Origin: Phoronis ovalis
Lineage: Eukaryota; Phoronida; Phoronidae
DNA: 19,643 bases
Reading direction: 5' to 3'
Assembly (NCBI GenBank): GCA_028565635.1
Contig: JAOXYB010015254.1
Span: 1 to 19,643 of the forward strand
Below the pieces are notes generated by a model, which was given only the letters and a program-made list of their open reading frames with translations, ran no database searches and was not told where the DNA came from. Below, in pieces: positions 1-8,532 of this stretch (its first letter is position 1; the number at the start of each line of letters is the position of its first letter). A program made the translations under genes and the position numbers.

Positions 1-944
1 TTGTGCATCAGAAACATCGAGACAGGCAACATAAATTGGAGACAGAGTGGACAGTTCAATTCACTACAATTACAATTCAAACTGAATTATACTTTAATCA
101 TAAATACTTTATGGTGGTAGGGATCACCGCTTACCAAGGGATCCCTCTTTATGAAAACAGTGTGAACACTTACCAAAATGAAAGCGAACTGCATACAGTA
201 GTGTCGTGACATTATATTATTAAACAATTAACACTTGCGAATCACAAATCTATAGATAAACTCAGGACAGAATGCAAATCACAGGAAACGAAGAGCTTGT
301 CAATCACCGGATATCATACCATGATTCCATACCATATTTGGGGCGTCTGTGTCATAACGCGCATGCGTAAATTAAAATTCGGTTATTTTCGGAATTAATT
401 CCTATCAAGTCGACAACACGACATTATATATTAAGGTTGTCAAGTTGTTACAAGTCGACAACACGACATTTCATAGTAAATTGTCGAGTTGTTTTTTACA
501 AGTCGGCAACACGACAGTCCTTCAGGGCCACCATAGCCTAAAGTTACAATCCTTTGATATTTTCATCTTTCAAGCCCTTAGAAATTATTATTGTTTTTAT
601 CAGTCGCCACCAGATGTCTCCAGAGTATGCCTTAGCCGAGATATCTGATACTGCTGCAACTGTTTAGGGATGGTGTATCTCATAATTATCTCCTGGTAAT
701 CTTCTGACTGGACAACATACAAGCATATTTCCACAAGTTAGGACGTGTCTGTCACACTTGGTTTTGAATGTGCAAAATGTCTGTACAATTATATTGCTGA
801 GAATGTACCTTGTACATTTTGTTGTTTAGTATTCAGTGAAGCTTGCACGTACATTGCTGTTGTCATATTTAAAGAGTTCTGTCTGATTGAACAGTTCTTT
901 TAAATCTAACTGCCCATTAACCTCACTGTATTTCAACTTTTCAG
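1..944 (+). other. EMG1 intron, 5' part outside window
   Basis: No coding exon is recognisable on either strand. The short open frames here have no family resemblance and no matching splice sites. The expected upstream EMG1 exon is absent, so the whole stretch is read as intron. It contains a short tandem repeat at 406-516, listed separately. Confidence 0.6.
406..516. repeat. Three-copy tandem repeat with internal dyad symmetry
   Basis: The 18-mer CAAGTCGACAACACGACA occurs at 406-423 and 451-468, and with one change (GTCGGC) at 499-516, spaced 45 and 48 bases. Between the copies lie the partly complementary stretches GGTTGTCAAGTTGTTA and ATTGTCGAGTTGTTT, so each unit can fold back on its neighbour through GACAAC/GTTGTC pairing. 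It sits in an EMG1 intron. No mobile-element termini were recognised. Confidence 0.8.
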
Positions 945-1003
945 TTCAACTTTTACACAAATTGAGCATACATGCTTCAGATGGACCTCAAAAACTTCTA
1001 AAG
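945..1003 (+). CDS. EMG1: EMG1/NEP1 internal exon (first exon of the gene visible here)
   Basis: This exon encodes QLLHKLSIHASDGPQKLLK, preceded by two bases (TT) that complete a split codon, most likely Val. It closely matches the EMG1/NEP1 segment reading VQLLHKLS...DGPQKLLK. It is bounded by a pyrimidine-rich acceptor ending in CAG at 942-944 and a GTAAAA donor at 1004, and ends in phase 0, which joins exactly to the next exon (LLK|VIKNP). EMG1 is a SPOUT-class methyltransferase that places the N1-methyl group on a conserved pseudouridine of 18S rRNA and also has a structural role in 40S subunit assembly in the nucleolus. The preceding exon, expected to carry the PRTFDRFCGLM-like stretch, is not found in 1-944, so the 5' part of the gene is outside the window. 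Confidence 0.93.
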
Positions 1004-2120
1004 GTAAAAATTATTTTGTGCAGTTTGCGCACATGCTTTGAAAGCAGAGTAATATTCCCTAACCTAATTAATGATCATTAATATTATACATATTAAATTG
1101 TATTTACAGTCATATTTGTCTACTTTTGATGATCATTTAATATTGAGGACTTTAGGGGCGAGCAGCGAGCATTGGGGTCTGTTAAGTCCAAGCAGTGAGC
1201 ATTGTCTTGGTCTGTTAAGTGCGAGCAGCGAGCATTGTCTTTTGGCGACCATTTTTTTTGCTTGTTTTTTTTGCCAACGGTTTTTTTTTTGGTTGTTAAT
1301 TTTTTCTTGTTAAGTGCAAGCAACGAGCATTGCCAATTTTTAAGTGCAAGCATTGCACCTTGGGGTGTGTCCCCTACCCCCTCAATATTATGCATATTAA
1401 ATTGTATTTACAGTCATATTTGTATAACTTTGTTAATAACATAGCTGTCAAATCTCCTGTTTTGTGCGTATCAGTTCCCCATTTTTTGCAATTTTCTACC
1501 TGTGCTTTCAGTAGCAAAATATCGAAACAAGCCCAGTCTCTTGCATAAAAATTTGTGCTAATTTGACAATATACAGTTAGAAGGCGTGATTTATTACATA
1601 AATTTGCAGGAAGTACTTCATGCAAACTATTTTAATTACATTAAAGACATTATTATACTTTAATCATATTGCATGATAGTAATCAACGTTCACATGTAAA
1701 TGTACGCAGACAATTAATTGTAACAATACACCGCTATGCTTTGTTAATGATTTACTCTAGGAACAGAAACCCCCATTTCCCCAGTATAATAAATATATGA
1801 AATTGAAGTTAATGAGATTTTTATTTATATTCATCTTCCGAATCATCTGCTCTTAATATTACAATGCACCATCATTTCATCATCATTTTATTAAAATGTT
1901 TACAGTGTCAAAACATTTTCAGCTTGTAAAAATTGAAAACACCTTGTAATTTAGAAAATTAGATTCATTGCTTTTATATAATTGTACTTGTTGTCTGAGG
2001 TTCTAGTACAAAAATGGATCAGGTTTGGTCTATCAACTTTAGTGACATTTAAAAATATGGCTTTTGTATCTAAAAATTATTGATTATTCAATACATAATA
2101 ATCCATGTATTTTTTCACAG
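1004..2120 (+). other. EMG1 intron
   Basis: A 1,117-base intron between two in-phase EMG1 exons (GTAAAA...CACAG). No coding potential is supported. Its left half carries a bracketed repeat cluster (1080-1423). The right half is plain AT-rich sequence in which I see nothing further. Confidence 0.85.
1080..1423. repeat. 40-bp direct repeats bracketing a 17-bp motif cluster
   Basis: A 40-bp sequence beginning AATATTATACATATTAAATT occurs at 1080-1119 and again at 1384-1423 with one mismatch. Between the copies, a 17-bp motif of form GCGAGCAGCGAGCATTG occurs at 1158-1174, 1188-1204 (variant), 1221-1237 and 1316-1332 (variant), with a truncated copy at 1346-1355. Most copies are preceded by TTAAGT, giving a unit of about 30-33 bases. 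The stretch at 1238-1310 is T-rich with long T runs. Both flanking copies include TTTACAG, which resembles a splice acceptor, but no open frame with EMG1 similarity follows either one. Confidence 0.8.
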
Positions 2121-2270
2121 GTTATCAAGAACCCCATTACTGACCATCTTCCTACAGGCTGTAAAAAGATAGTGATGTCATATAGCGCTGATAAATGTGT
2201 CCATCCCAAAGAACTTGTTCCCAAAGATGAACCCATTGTATTTGTCATAGGTGCTATGGCTCATGGAAGT
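2121..2270 (+). CDS. EMG1: EMG1/NEP1 internal exon carrying part of the SPOUT knot
   Basis: Exactly 50 codons, phase 0 at both ends. The exon begins VIKNPITDHLPTGCKK and ends DEPIVFVIGAMAHGS. It is flanked by an acceptor (TTTTTTCACAG) and a strong donor (GTAAGT). In the family, the PIVFVIGAxAHG segment is a glycine-rich part of the C-terminal trefoil knot that binds S-adenosylmethionine; the match is unmistakable. The variable stretch in the middle (SYSADKCVHPKE) differs between species, as expected. The reading frame is intact. An apparent continuation past 2270 is only read-through into the intron. Confidence 0.96.
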
Positions 2271-3849
2271 GTAAGTACCTTTACATGTATGTAGTATTTT
2301 TTATGCCAGACATTTTTTTTTTCTTTGTTATTTAATGTTATGTGACATGTATTACTTTATTACAGTTTCACATGATATCATTTATTCTTATGATCACTGT
2401 GCGGGTATTGTACATGGTACAATGAGCCACCACCAGCATTATGTGACATGAGGTAACAAATAACAGGTGGCAAATTTAAATCATGTCTATATATTCCGTT
2501 ATGCCTAGACACTGGTAGAAATTCCTGAATGATTATCAACAGATTATGCATATACAAAACAGATAGATTTAAATTTCACTACTTTTTGTGTGGTTTCAGA
2601 TGGTAAAAGATATACACAGAGAATTATTTACTCCAATGTAAAATGTAATAAAACAATTTTTTATTCAATATGTTAGTCAATCTGAAAGATTAATCCAATA
2701 CTGAATTCTAAAATGATGTCTTTAGGAAAAAACAATGGAAACATATGCCAAGTTTACAATTGCATTTCACAAAATTGTTGCAAATGCTAGGGAGATTGAG
2801 TTATTGGAATATTAAAATTAGCAAACAAGATTAGTAATGAAACAGGCAAAACTAAACATGTAGATACTTTGAGCAAAAATATTACTCTAACATCAGGCTA
2901 TGTGTACATGTATGCACTTGTTGGAGCCACCGTCACACTGAAATGTTCCCATCGTGCATATTTTGTGAATGTGAAATGGTGCGGTTCTCCACACTCGCAT
3001 GATTCCACTGTAAACCATCAGGCTGGGATATTTTGGTTCATGAGGACCACTACAGTAACTCCACCAAGCATATACGAGTAATCTATAAGAGGGTCAATAT
3101 TATAGGGACATTGTGGGGTATTACAGTCGGGGACATATATGCATCCTACAAATGATTCCTTATGAAGAGGCATGCACAAGTGGAATTCACACTTATGAAC
3201 AACAGGCCCAGAAAAATAATTGTTTTCGGAGTGCTAGGCAGTGATAGTAAAAGAAACAGACAATTATTTCAATGGTGACTTGAATATTTGTTATTGTGTA
3301 AAAATATGATTTAGTAAAAACTGTGATGCTTTGAAGTTGCTATAATATTTTTGATGTTTTTATTTATTTTGTGACAGTTATATATATTTTGATACAATAA
3401 ATTGCTTTTTGCCTGGTACTACTAGCAAACACGGATCAGTTGAGAATTAACACATTTTTTAAAAAGACATCTAGGCATTGTCTGGGTCATAGATTAGCTT
3501 TGTAAAATTAAACAAATTTATTAAATAAAATTAGAAATTGTCCAAATGTATTACATGTGAATGTAACTATTATTAAAATTAAGGATCAATTGTGCAAAAC
3601 TTGAAACTCTTGAATCTTAAACTTCTACCTGGAATCATTTACCGTTCAGATTTCTGGAAGACTTTTTTAATCATATTTTAATGTTAATGCTGGAAACTGA
3701 TTAATTTATTTTCAAGTTTTTATAAAGCTTTTAATATTGTAACTAATCCAGACATTTATCTTTAAAATGTTCGTAAGCTTTTAATATTGTAAACTGAGTC
3801 ATTTTTGCATTAAATTTTTAGAAATCACTCATTTTAACATTTATTTTAG
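2271..3849 (+). other. EMG1 intron
   Basis: A 1,579-base intron (GTAAGT...TTTTAG) joining AHGS to VDAD in phase 0. Its only notable contents are the decayed Ig-like sequence at 2869-3144 and a small direct repeat of AAGCTTTTAATATTGTAA at 3725-3742 and 3775-3792. Confidence 0.85.
2869..3144 (+). pseudogene. Decayed immunoglobulin V-like domain exon
   Basis: One frame reads through VGATVTLKC (Cys codon at 2944), then Trp at 2977, eleven residues after the Cys as in the B-to-C strand spacing of Ig domains. The same frame then meets TAA (3079-3081) and TAG, after which GVLQSGTYMH appears at about 3115-3144. That segment resembles the F-strand DSGTYxC motif with Asp replaced by Gln and the second Cys replaced by His. 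The Cys-to-His distance is 66 residues, near the normal Cys-Cys distance of a V-set domain. Two stops, the lost Cys and the lack of clear flanking splice sites indicate a dead fragment inside an EMG1 intron. A chance resemblance remains possible. Confidence 0.4.
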
Positions 3850-3966
3850 GTTGATGCAGATTACACAGAAGAGTCATATTCTATAAGCAATTATCCGTTA
3901 TCAGCTGCCTTGACTTGTGCCAAAGTATGCTCAGCCTTTGAAGAGGAATGGGGAGTAGAAACATGA
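3850..3966 (+). CDS. EMG1: EMG1/NEP1 terminal coding exon with stop
   Basis: This exon encodes VDADYTEESYSISNYPLSAA followed by LTCAKVCSAFEEEWGVET and a TGA stop at 3964-3966. The acceptor is TTATTTTAG. The SISNYPLSAALTCAK block is the most conserved C-terminal signature of EMG1/NEP1: it forms the last part of the SPOUT knot and contributes to the cofactor pocket. The protein ends just after the usual EEVWGV-like terminus, so the C-terminus is complete. The three exons give about 108 residues, a little under half of the roughly 240-residue family length. Intron lengths are 1,117 and 1,579 bases. Downstream, two ATTAAA hexamers (4289, 4310) are possible polyadenylation signals. No canonical AATAAA lies nearby; one occurs much further on, at 5876. 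Confidence 0.95.
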   Translation, partial: VDADYTEESYSISNYPLSAALTCAKVCSAFEEEWGVET

Positions 3967-4142
3967 ACAATTTACGTGCTATAGTGCCATAGTTTAATAC
4001 ATTTTTCTCTATATCCAATGTGTTAACATGTTAGGTATTATATCTGTTATCATCTACTTGAAGGAGTACAGAAGAAGCTAACCCTAATTATTATATACCT
4101 GTATATATTCATAAACAAGTTAAAATAACTGACCAAAAAGTA

Positions 4143-4255
4143 GTAAACATGTAGCTGATATCCTAATATCTACTCATAAACAGGTAAACATGCAGCTGAT
4201 ATCCCATTATCTATTCATAAACAAGGCTGAAATATGTTATCTGCTCATAAACAAA
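4143..4255. repeat. Three-copy tandem repeat, period about 41 bp
   Basis: Copies start GTAAACATGTAGCTGATATC at 4143 and GTAAACATGCAGCTGATATC at 4184. Both end in CTCATAAACA- or TTCATAAACA-like sequence. A third, shorter and more diverged copy (4225-4255) keeps the TTATCTGCTCATAAACA end. It lies in the presumed EMG1 3' UTR or just beyond. Confidence 0.75.
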
Positions 4256-4288
4256 TAAGCAGAGTCCTCATTTAATATATATAATGGG

Positions 4289-4315
4289 ATTAAATGTATA
4301 CTTCTTGGGATTAAA
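4289..4315 (+). promoter_or_regulatory. Possible EMG1 polyadenylation signals (paired ATTAAA)
   Basis: The 12-mer ATTAAATGTATA occurs at 4289-4300 and is repeated at 4310-4321, each preceded by GGG or GGGA. ATTAAA is the commonest variant polyadenylation hexamer. The pair lies about 320-345 bases after the EMG1 stop, a reasonable 3' UTR length, and T-rich or GT-rich sequence follows (4350-4365). No transcript end can be shown from sequence alone. Confidence 0.3.
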
Positions 4316-4788
4316 TGTATAATTCTCCAGGGAATGTGGATTATTATACTCGTTGTTTGTCAGTTTATAACTCTACGCAATGAAATACATTTTCAGGAAA
4401 TGACAGCTATAAGTACTTGGTATGTTTGTTACAGTGTGGCAGCAGTAAAAACAAAGCGTTCCTTTACGTTCCATCCGGTTTAAACATGGATGTATCTCAC
4501 TAATTCAGGCATCATGATAGGTTGTGCGTATTAAGGGATTAGGCAACACCCAACTTATAGTGATGAAGATGTGTTGTTGAGATTAACGACTTTAAAAGTA
4601 AGTTTAATTATCTGCGCTGATAATTCTCGAAGTAATCAGATTTTTATGTCCGTCATTGTGTAGTGGATGCGCATATAGTTGTGCTGCACCCGTGGTGGTG
4701 CTAATCGTATGCAACTTTTTCTTTGTCTCACAATAACAGCTTCAGTTTTTAACATCTTTATATTCAGTACAGGTGCAGATCAGATATG

Positions 4789-5655
4789 ATTTTGACCTTA
4801 ATTACTTCCAAAAATGACTGACGGCCATTTTTGTTCCTGAGAGACATGTCATGGTGACATGGCCGTAAAGACGAAGCTAGCGCTAATTCAAAATTGGACG
4901 ATTCGAATGTGGTTTTAAGAAGGCTATAGGTTAAGTAGCATTTTCGAATGACCTTGGAAAGTGGATCAACTGGTGATCTGGAACTTGACATTTTGGACTA
5001 ATATAACAAGGCCATAAGTTGGTGGGTGTTATAGGCTTGGTGGTATTTTAGAATGACTATGAAAAGTCGACAAACGGCGACCTGAAGCTGTTTTTGTCCA
5101 CATTTTGAAACTATGCTGTGTATAGAGGTTTAAAATCGGGAGGTTGCTAGACGCCAAAATATACAGGTGTATGCTGCTTTGGATTTTGATCCATATCACT
5201 TACTATATGGCCGGCTGGCAGCCATATTGGTTCCCGGGTTAATACCTCTAGAGCAGCAGACGATGCGTTGCCTGGACGATTCGATTGTGGTTTTAAGAAG
5301 GTGGGCGGGTGTTATAGGCTATTGATGTTTAGAATGATCAGCAGATAAGTAGAGACCAAAATACAGATCGAGTTTGGTTTGACCTGAGTAACTTCCTATT
5401 TGGCGGACTAGTGACCATGTTTGTTACCAAGATCTTGCGTCTATAACCGCGAAGAGGCGTTGCATGTATGATTTGAAGGTGGATTTATGAAGGCAATAAA
5501 TAGGCGTAGGATAATAGCTAGGTGGTATTTTACAATGACTTTGAAAGATGGGTCAACTTGATAGTTTAACATTTCCCCGCAGCTGTGGAGCTGTTTTTGC
5601 CCAGATCCTAAAGACTCCGATGCATAGAGATATTGCTTTAAAACTAAGGAAATTA
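4789..5655. repeat. Diverged three-unit tandem repeat
   Basis: Three successive units (about 4789-5178, 5179-5372, 5373-5655) share ordered blocks. Block 1 is of form TGACCT..ATTACTTCC..TTGG followed by GGCCAT/GACCAT and TTTGTT (4793, 5186, 5379). Block 2 is 29 bp around CGATTCGAATGTGGTTTTAA, identical but for one base at 4895-4923 and 5273-5301, and recognisable at about 5466-5492. Block 3 is TGGTATTTTA(G/C)AATGACT at 5041 and 5523, with a degenerate copy near 4938. Block 4 is AGCTGTTTTTG followed by CATAGAG-like sequence at 5085 and 5589. The middle unit is shortened. This looks like an old dispersed or tandem element; no transposase frame or terminal repeats were recognised. Confidence 0.65.
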
Positions 5656-7355
5656 CTTCGTGTGATGTACATATGTCTGCAAAAGTAGACCTCTTTTCTC
5701 GTATATCTTTTGTGCATGTAAAGCATCTTTTGCTTTTGTCAGGTTTTTTTTTGTTGTAGTCTTATGTTATTGGTATGAGGCATTTGAAGAGAGTTTATGT
5801 AAGGAAGAAAATTCTGAAAGACATGTTACCTTTCACCTGAGTATTTTCAATTTAAAATGAAAAATGTACACAATGAATAAACATTTATAAGATGAAAAAA
5901 TGTTGAAATGTAAAACGCACCATTTAACAATTTGAAATGTTTATCCACAGCCAGTTTGTTTATGCACGTGAAACTCAAACTTGGCACTATAACAACATTT
6001 CTTTATGAACAAATATAACGACACGGATCTATATGTACAAAAGAAAAACATTTTACAAACTAGTTCATGAAAATCGTAATAAATAAAGTACAAAAAATAA
6101 ATACTTTATGAATACTGATAATTTAAATAAATGTATCATTAAATAAATTACGTATGCATAAATAACAGATTTTAATTATTTTTACCGTTTACATTGATGA
6201 AGTCTCAATTTCAAAACATTTCACATATTAACTGTATTTCTCCTAAAACCTCCGGTGAAGAAAAAGAAGTTCTGAAATGTCGATTCCCACTAGCTTTTAT
6301 GTAATTCTCAGTCTACAAAGCTTCCCGAAAAGTAACATTAACAGAGGATGGCACATTTAATTTTTTAAATATAAACTTGGGACATACCAGGAATATAGCT
6401 AGCAAGTAATGTAAGTTCTGAATGTTTTAAAATTCTTAATCACATTTGAATAGAAAAGTTAAATAATATATTACCTATAACCTGCGTGTACTGCGTCAAG
6501 TGCTATGAAAAATTTACAAATAATATTTTTTTTACTCCATTTTAAATTATAATGAAAAATAAACAAAAACTCAGTCAACTCAACAACGTTATCAATAATG
6601 ATAATAATAAACCGGTGTGGATATCAAACGAAGACATTTTAGTATAATCCGAAACAATAGCCAATGTCCACATTATTTACAAGTTACATTTCTCATTCAA
6701 AATGTCTTGCCAAGAACAGAACTATATCAAAGTATCCGAGTTTCCAATATCTTGCAGGGGTTTAGATGACGGTTAAGGAATTTCCTTAAGTTTCTATAGG
6801 CTAATACATATAAGATACAAATGTACACATCAAACTGAGATAGTACTGGAACGTACGACATATTCCATTTAAAACTGCAAATGTAACCATTTACAAATAC
6901 ACGGTCACATCTTTAAAAATCAATAATTAAAAGCTAACAATTAGCATATTGTTGAGATAGTATGATTAAACTAATATCTAGTTCTGTAATTCTAAAAAGC
7001 TCAATACTGACAGTGAACTAGCTGTATTGAGCATATCTAAATTCTGATTCGCCGACTATAGTGTTCTACCCCATACAACCAACGAAATAATGGAATTTAA
7101 ATAAAAACCTCGGATAAAAACCTTTGACTGAATATAAGTCAAAGAAAGTAAATATACACTAATGAAAATACAAAAACCGAAACATAAATAAACATTGATA
7201 ACTAGATAACTACATGTAAAGAGATATATTGGGGAACATTCTATGTCACATACCACCGCTTTTCGAGCGTTATCGCCAACCATTATGCTAAACATCAGTT
7301 TCATCTTTCTGCGACTACTGTTGCCTGCACACGTATAAGCACTTCTCTCTGTTTT

Positions 7356-7397
7356 TTAATCACATACCATGTTGTGTCCTGATTGCCAATCTTTCGT
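7356..7397 (-). CDS. Large MYND-finger protein, terminal coding exon (last zinc ligands)
   Basis: A 42-base exon reading TKDWQSGHNMVCD and a TAA stop, preceded on the - strand by an acceptor TTTTTATCACTTTTAG. It completes the MYND finger started in the previous exon: the joined sequence YCTKMCQ|TKDWQSGHNMVC has the family's final C-x8-H-x3-C ligands, including the DWxxGH segment. The phase-0 join, the acceptor and the motif fit support this very short exon despite its size. The protein ends one residue after the last zinc ligand. Confidence 0.88.
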   Translation of the reverse strand, partial: TKDWQSGHNMVCD

Positions 7398-8113
7398 CTA
7401 AAAGTGATAAAAAGTTAATGGTTTTCGCTAAAAATTTCTAAGAAAGTGCTATTTTAGAAGATTACATGGAATTGAATACGTCTCTTGATTGATCACATTC
7501 GTGGGATATATATATAGTCCCAGGGAGGCAACTCAAACAAAAGGTGGGTAATCATGCCCGTTAATTGCACCAAAAGGAGGGTAAAAAAATAGACCCTAAG
7601 CAAGACCTTAGCTGAAATTGTACCGTATTCAAGACTATAATTTGTCGACAAGCAAAAAAAACGAAGACTAAGCAAGGCTTATGCCGAAATTGGTATCCTA
7701 TCCAAAACTGAAATAACTGAAATATATCAGCTTCGTTGTGGAATAACGGTTATTCTCCGTGTATTGTTTATACTCTCGTCATCTAAAGTTATTCTCCGTG
7801 TATTGTTTATACTCTCGTCATCTATAGTTAATGTTTTTGATTAATGATTCCAACAGTGTCTTTAATTTCTGTTCTGCTACGGCTGTGTCATAGTACATGT
7901 GTAACTTCGCGGTGATAAACTAGCGTTTTTTACTCCAATAATGGAGCATAAATACATCCACCAGTCGTGTTCCGTTAAGAATAACTTTATAGTCGCGGAA
8001 AAACGAAAAAGTAGACTTAGTATGTTAATGCCCATAGAAAATCTAGTTACACCTTCCTTCCTGCATGACCTATACAAAGATTTGTATTCTATATTACATA
8101 ATTTCTGACTCAC
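7398..8113 (-). other. Intron within the MYND finger
   Basis: A 716-base intron (GTGAGT...TTTTAG on the - strand) that separates zinc ligands 1-6 from 7-8. The open reading continuing past MCQ into this intron is read-through. It contains an exact-period 39-bp tandem duplication at 7749-7826. Confidence 0.85.
7749..7826. repeat. 39-bp tandem duplication
   Basis: Two adjacent copies, 7749-7787 and 7788-7826, each beginning GTTATTCTCCGTGTATTGTT, differ at one base near their end (CTAAA versus CTATA). Such low divergence suggests a recent duplication. It lies in the intron that splits the MYND finger. Confidence 0.92.
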
Positions 8114-8227
8114 CTGACACATTTTTGTACAGTACCAAGCTCTCTTACATCTGGAGCACAAGAAATTAGCCGGTCCGGGACATATAACACAACAATTTCC
8201 ATTGCCTTGAGTTGGTATTGTCCGTAT
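8114..8227 (-). CDS. Large MYND-finger protein, penultimate exon (first six zinc ligands)
   Basis: Thirty-eight codons, phase 0 at both ends, reading IRTIPTQGNGNCCVICPGPA followed by NFLCSRCKRAWYCTKMCQ. The spacing C-x2-C, x7, C-x2-C, x5, C-x3-C, together with the aromatic pair WY before C and Q after the last C, is the MYND consensus. The acceptor on the - strand ends CTAATGTTTTTAG, and the donor is GTGAGT. MYND fingers bind two zinc ions and usually dock proline-rich partner peptides such as PxLxP, as established for ETO/RUNX1T1, DEAF1 and BS69/ZMYND11. Partner binding by this protein is inference. Confidence 0.93.
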
Positions 8228-8532
8228 CTAAAAACATTAGAAGTACTATATATCACTATTGGTCCCATATCCTTACTCCTTGTATTTTGATATGTTTCTC
8301 AATCATATGCTTCATTTGACCTACTAATATATGTGCCTTCTTAAAAGGATTATATTATATTTCACAATTTTTGCCATTAACTGTTGGTGATTGAATTATT
8401 ACAAATTGAAATTAGCGATGGACAAGAAGTTGTAAAAAATATTTTTTGACAAAAAAAATGGATGGAGGTATATATTTAGTGTGAAGTTAAAGCATGTATC
8501 AAAACTACAATGCGTTTACAAGAAACACTTAC
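8228..8532 (-). other. Intron before the MYND exon
   Basis: A 305-base AT-rich intron (GTAAGT...TTTTAG on the - strand) joining QQNS to IRTI in phase 0. Nothing else is seen in it. Confidence 0.85.

Larger units (their letters stand above)
3967..7355. other. Intergenic region between convergent 3' ends
   Basis: This holds the 3' UTRs of EMG1 (from the left) and of the MYND gene (from the right) plus spacer. No open frame here is credible. Contents: a 41-bp-period repeat (4143-4255), a diverged three-unit repeat (4789-5655), and plain AT-rich DNA from 5656. Possible weak polyadenylation hexamers for the - strand gene (ATTAAA read on that strand) are at 6356-6361 and 6171-6176. I found no canonical AATAAA on the - strand between 5700 and 7355. 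Confidence 0.7.

Noticed and set aside
4764-4991. 75-codon - strand open frame
   Set aside because: It lies in the diverged tandem repeat, the other repeat units do not keep the frame open, and it resembles no protein family.
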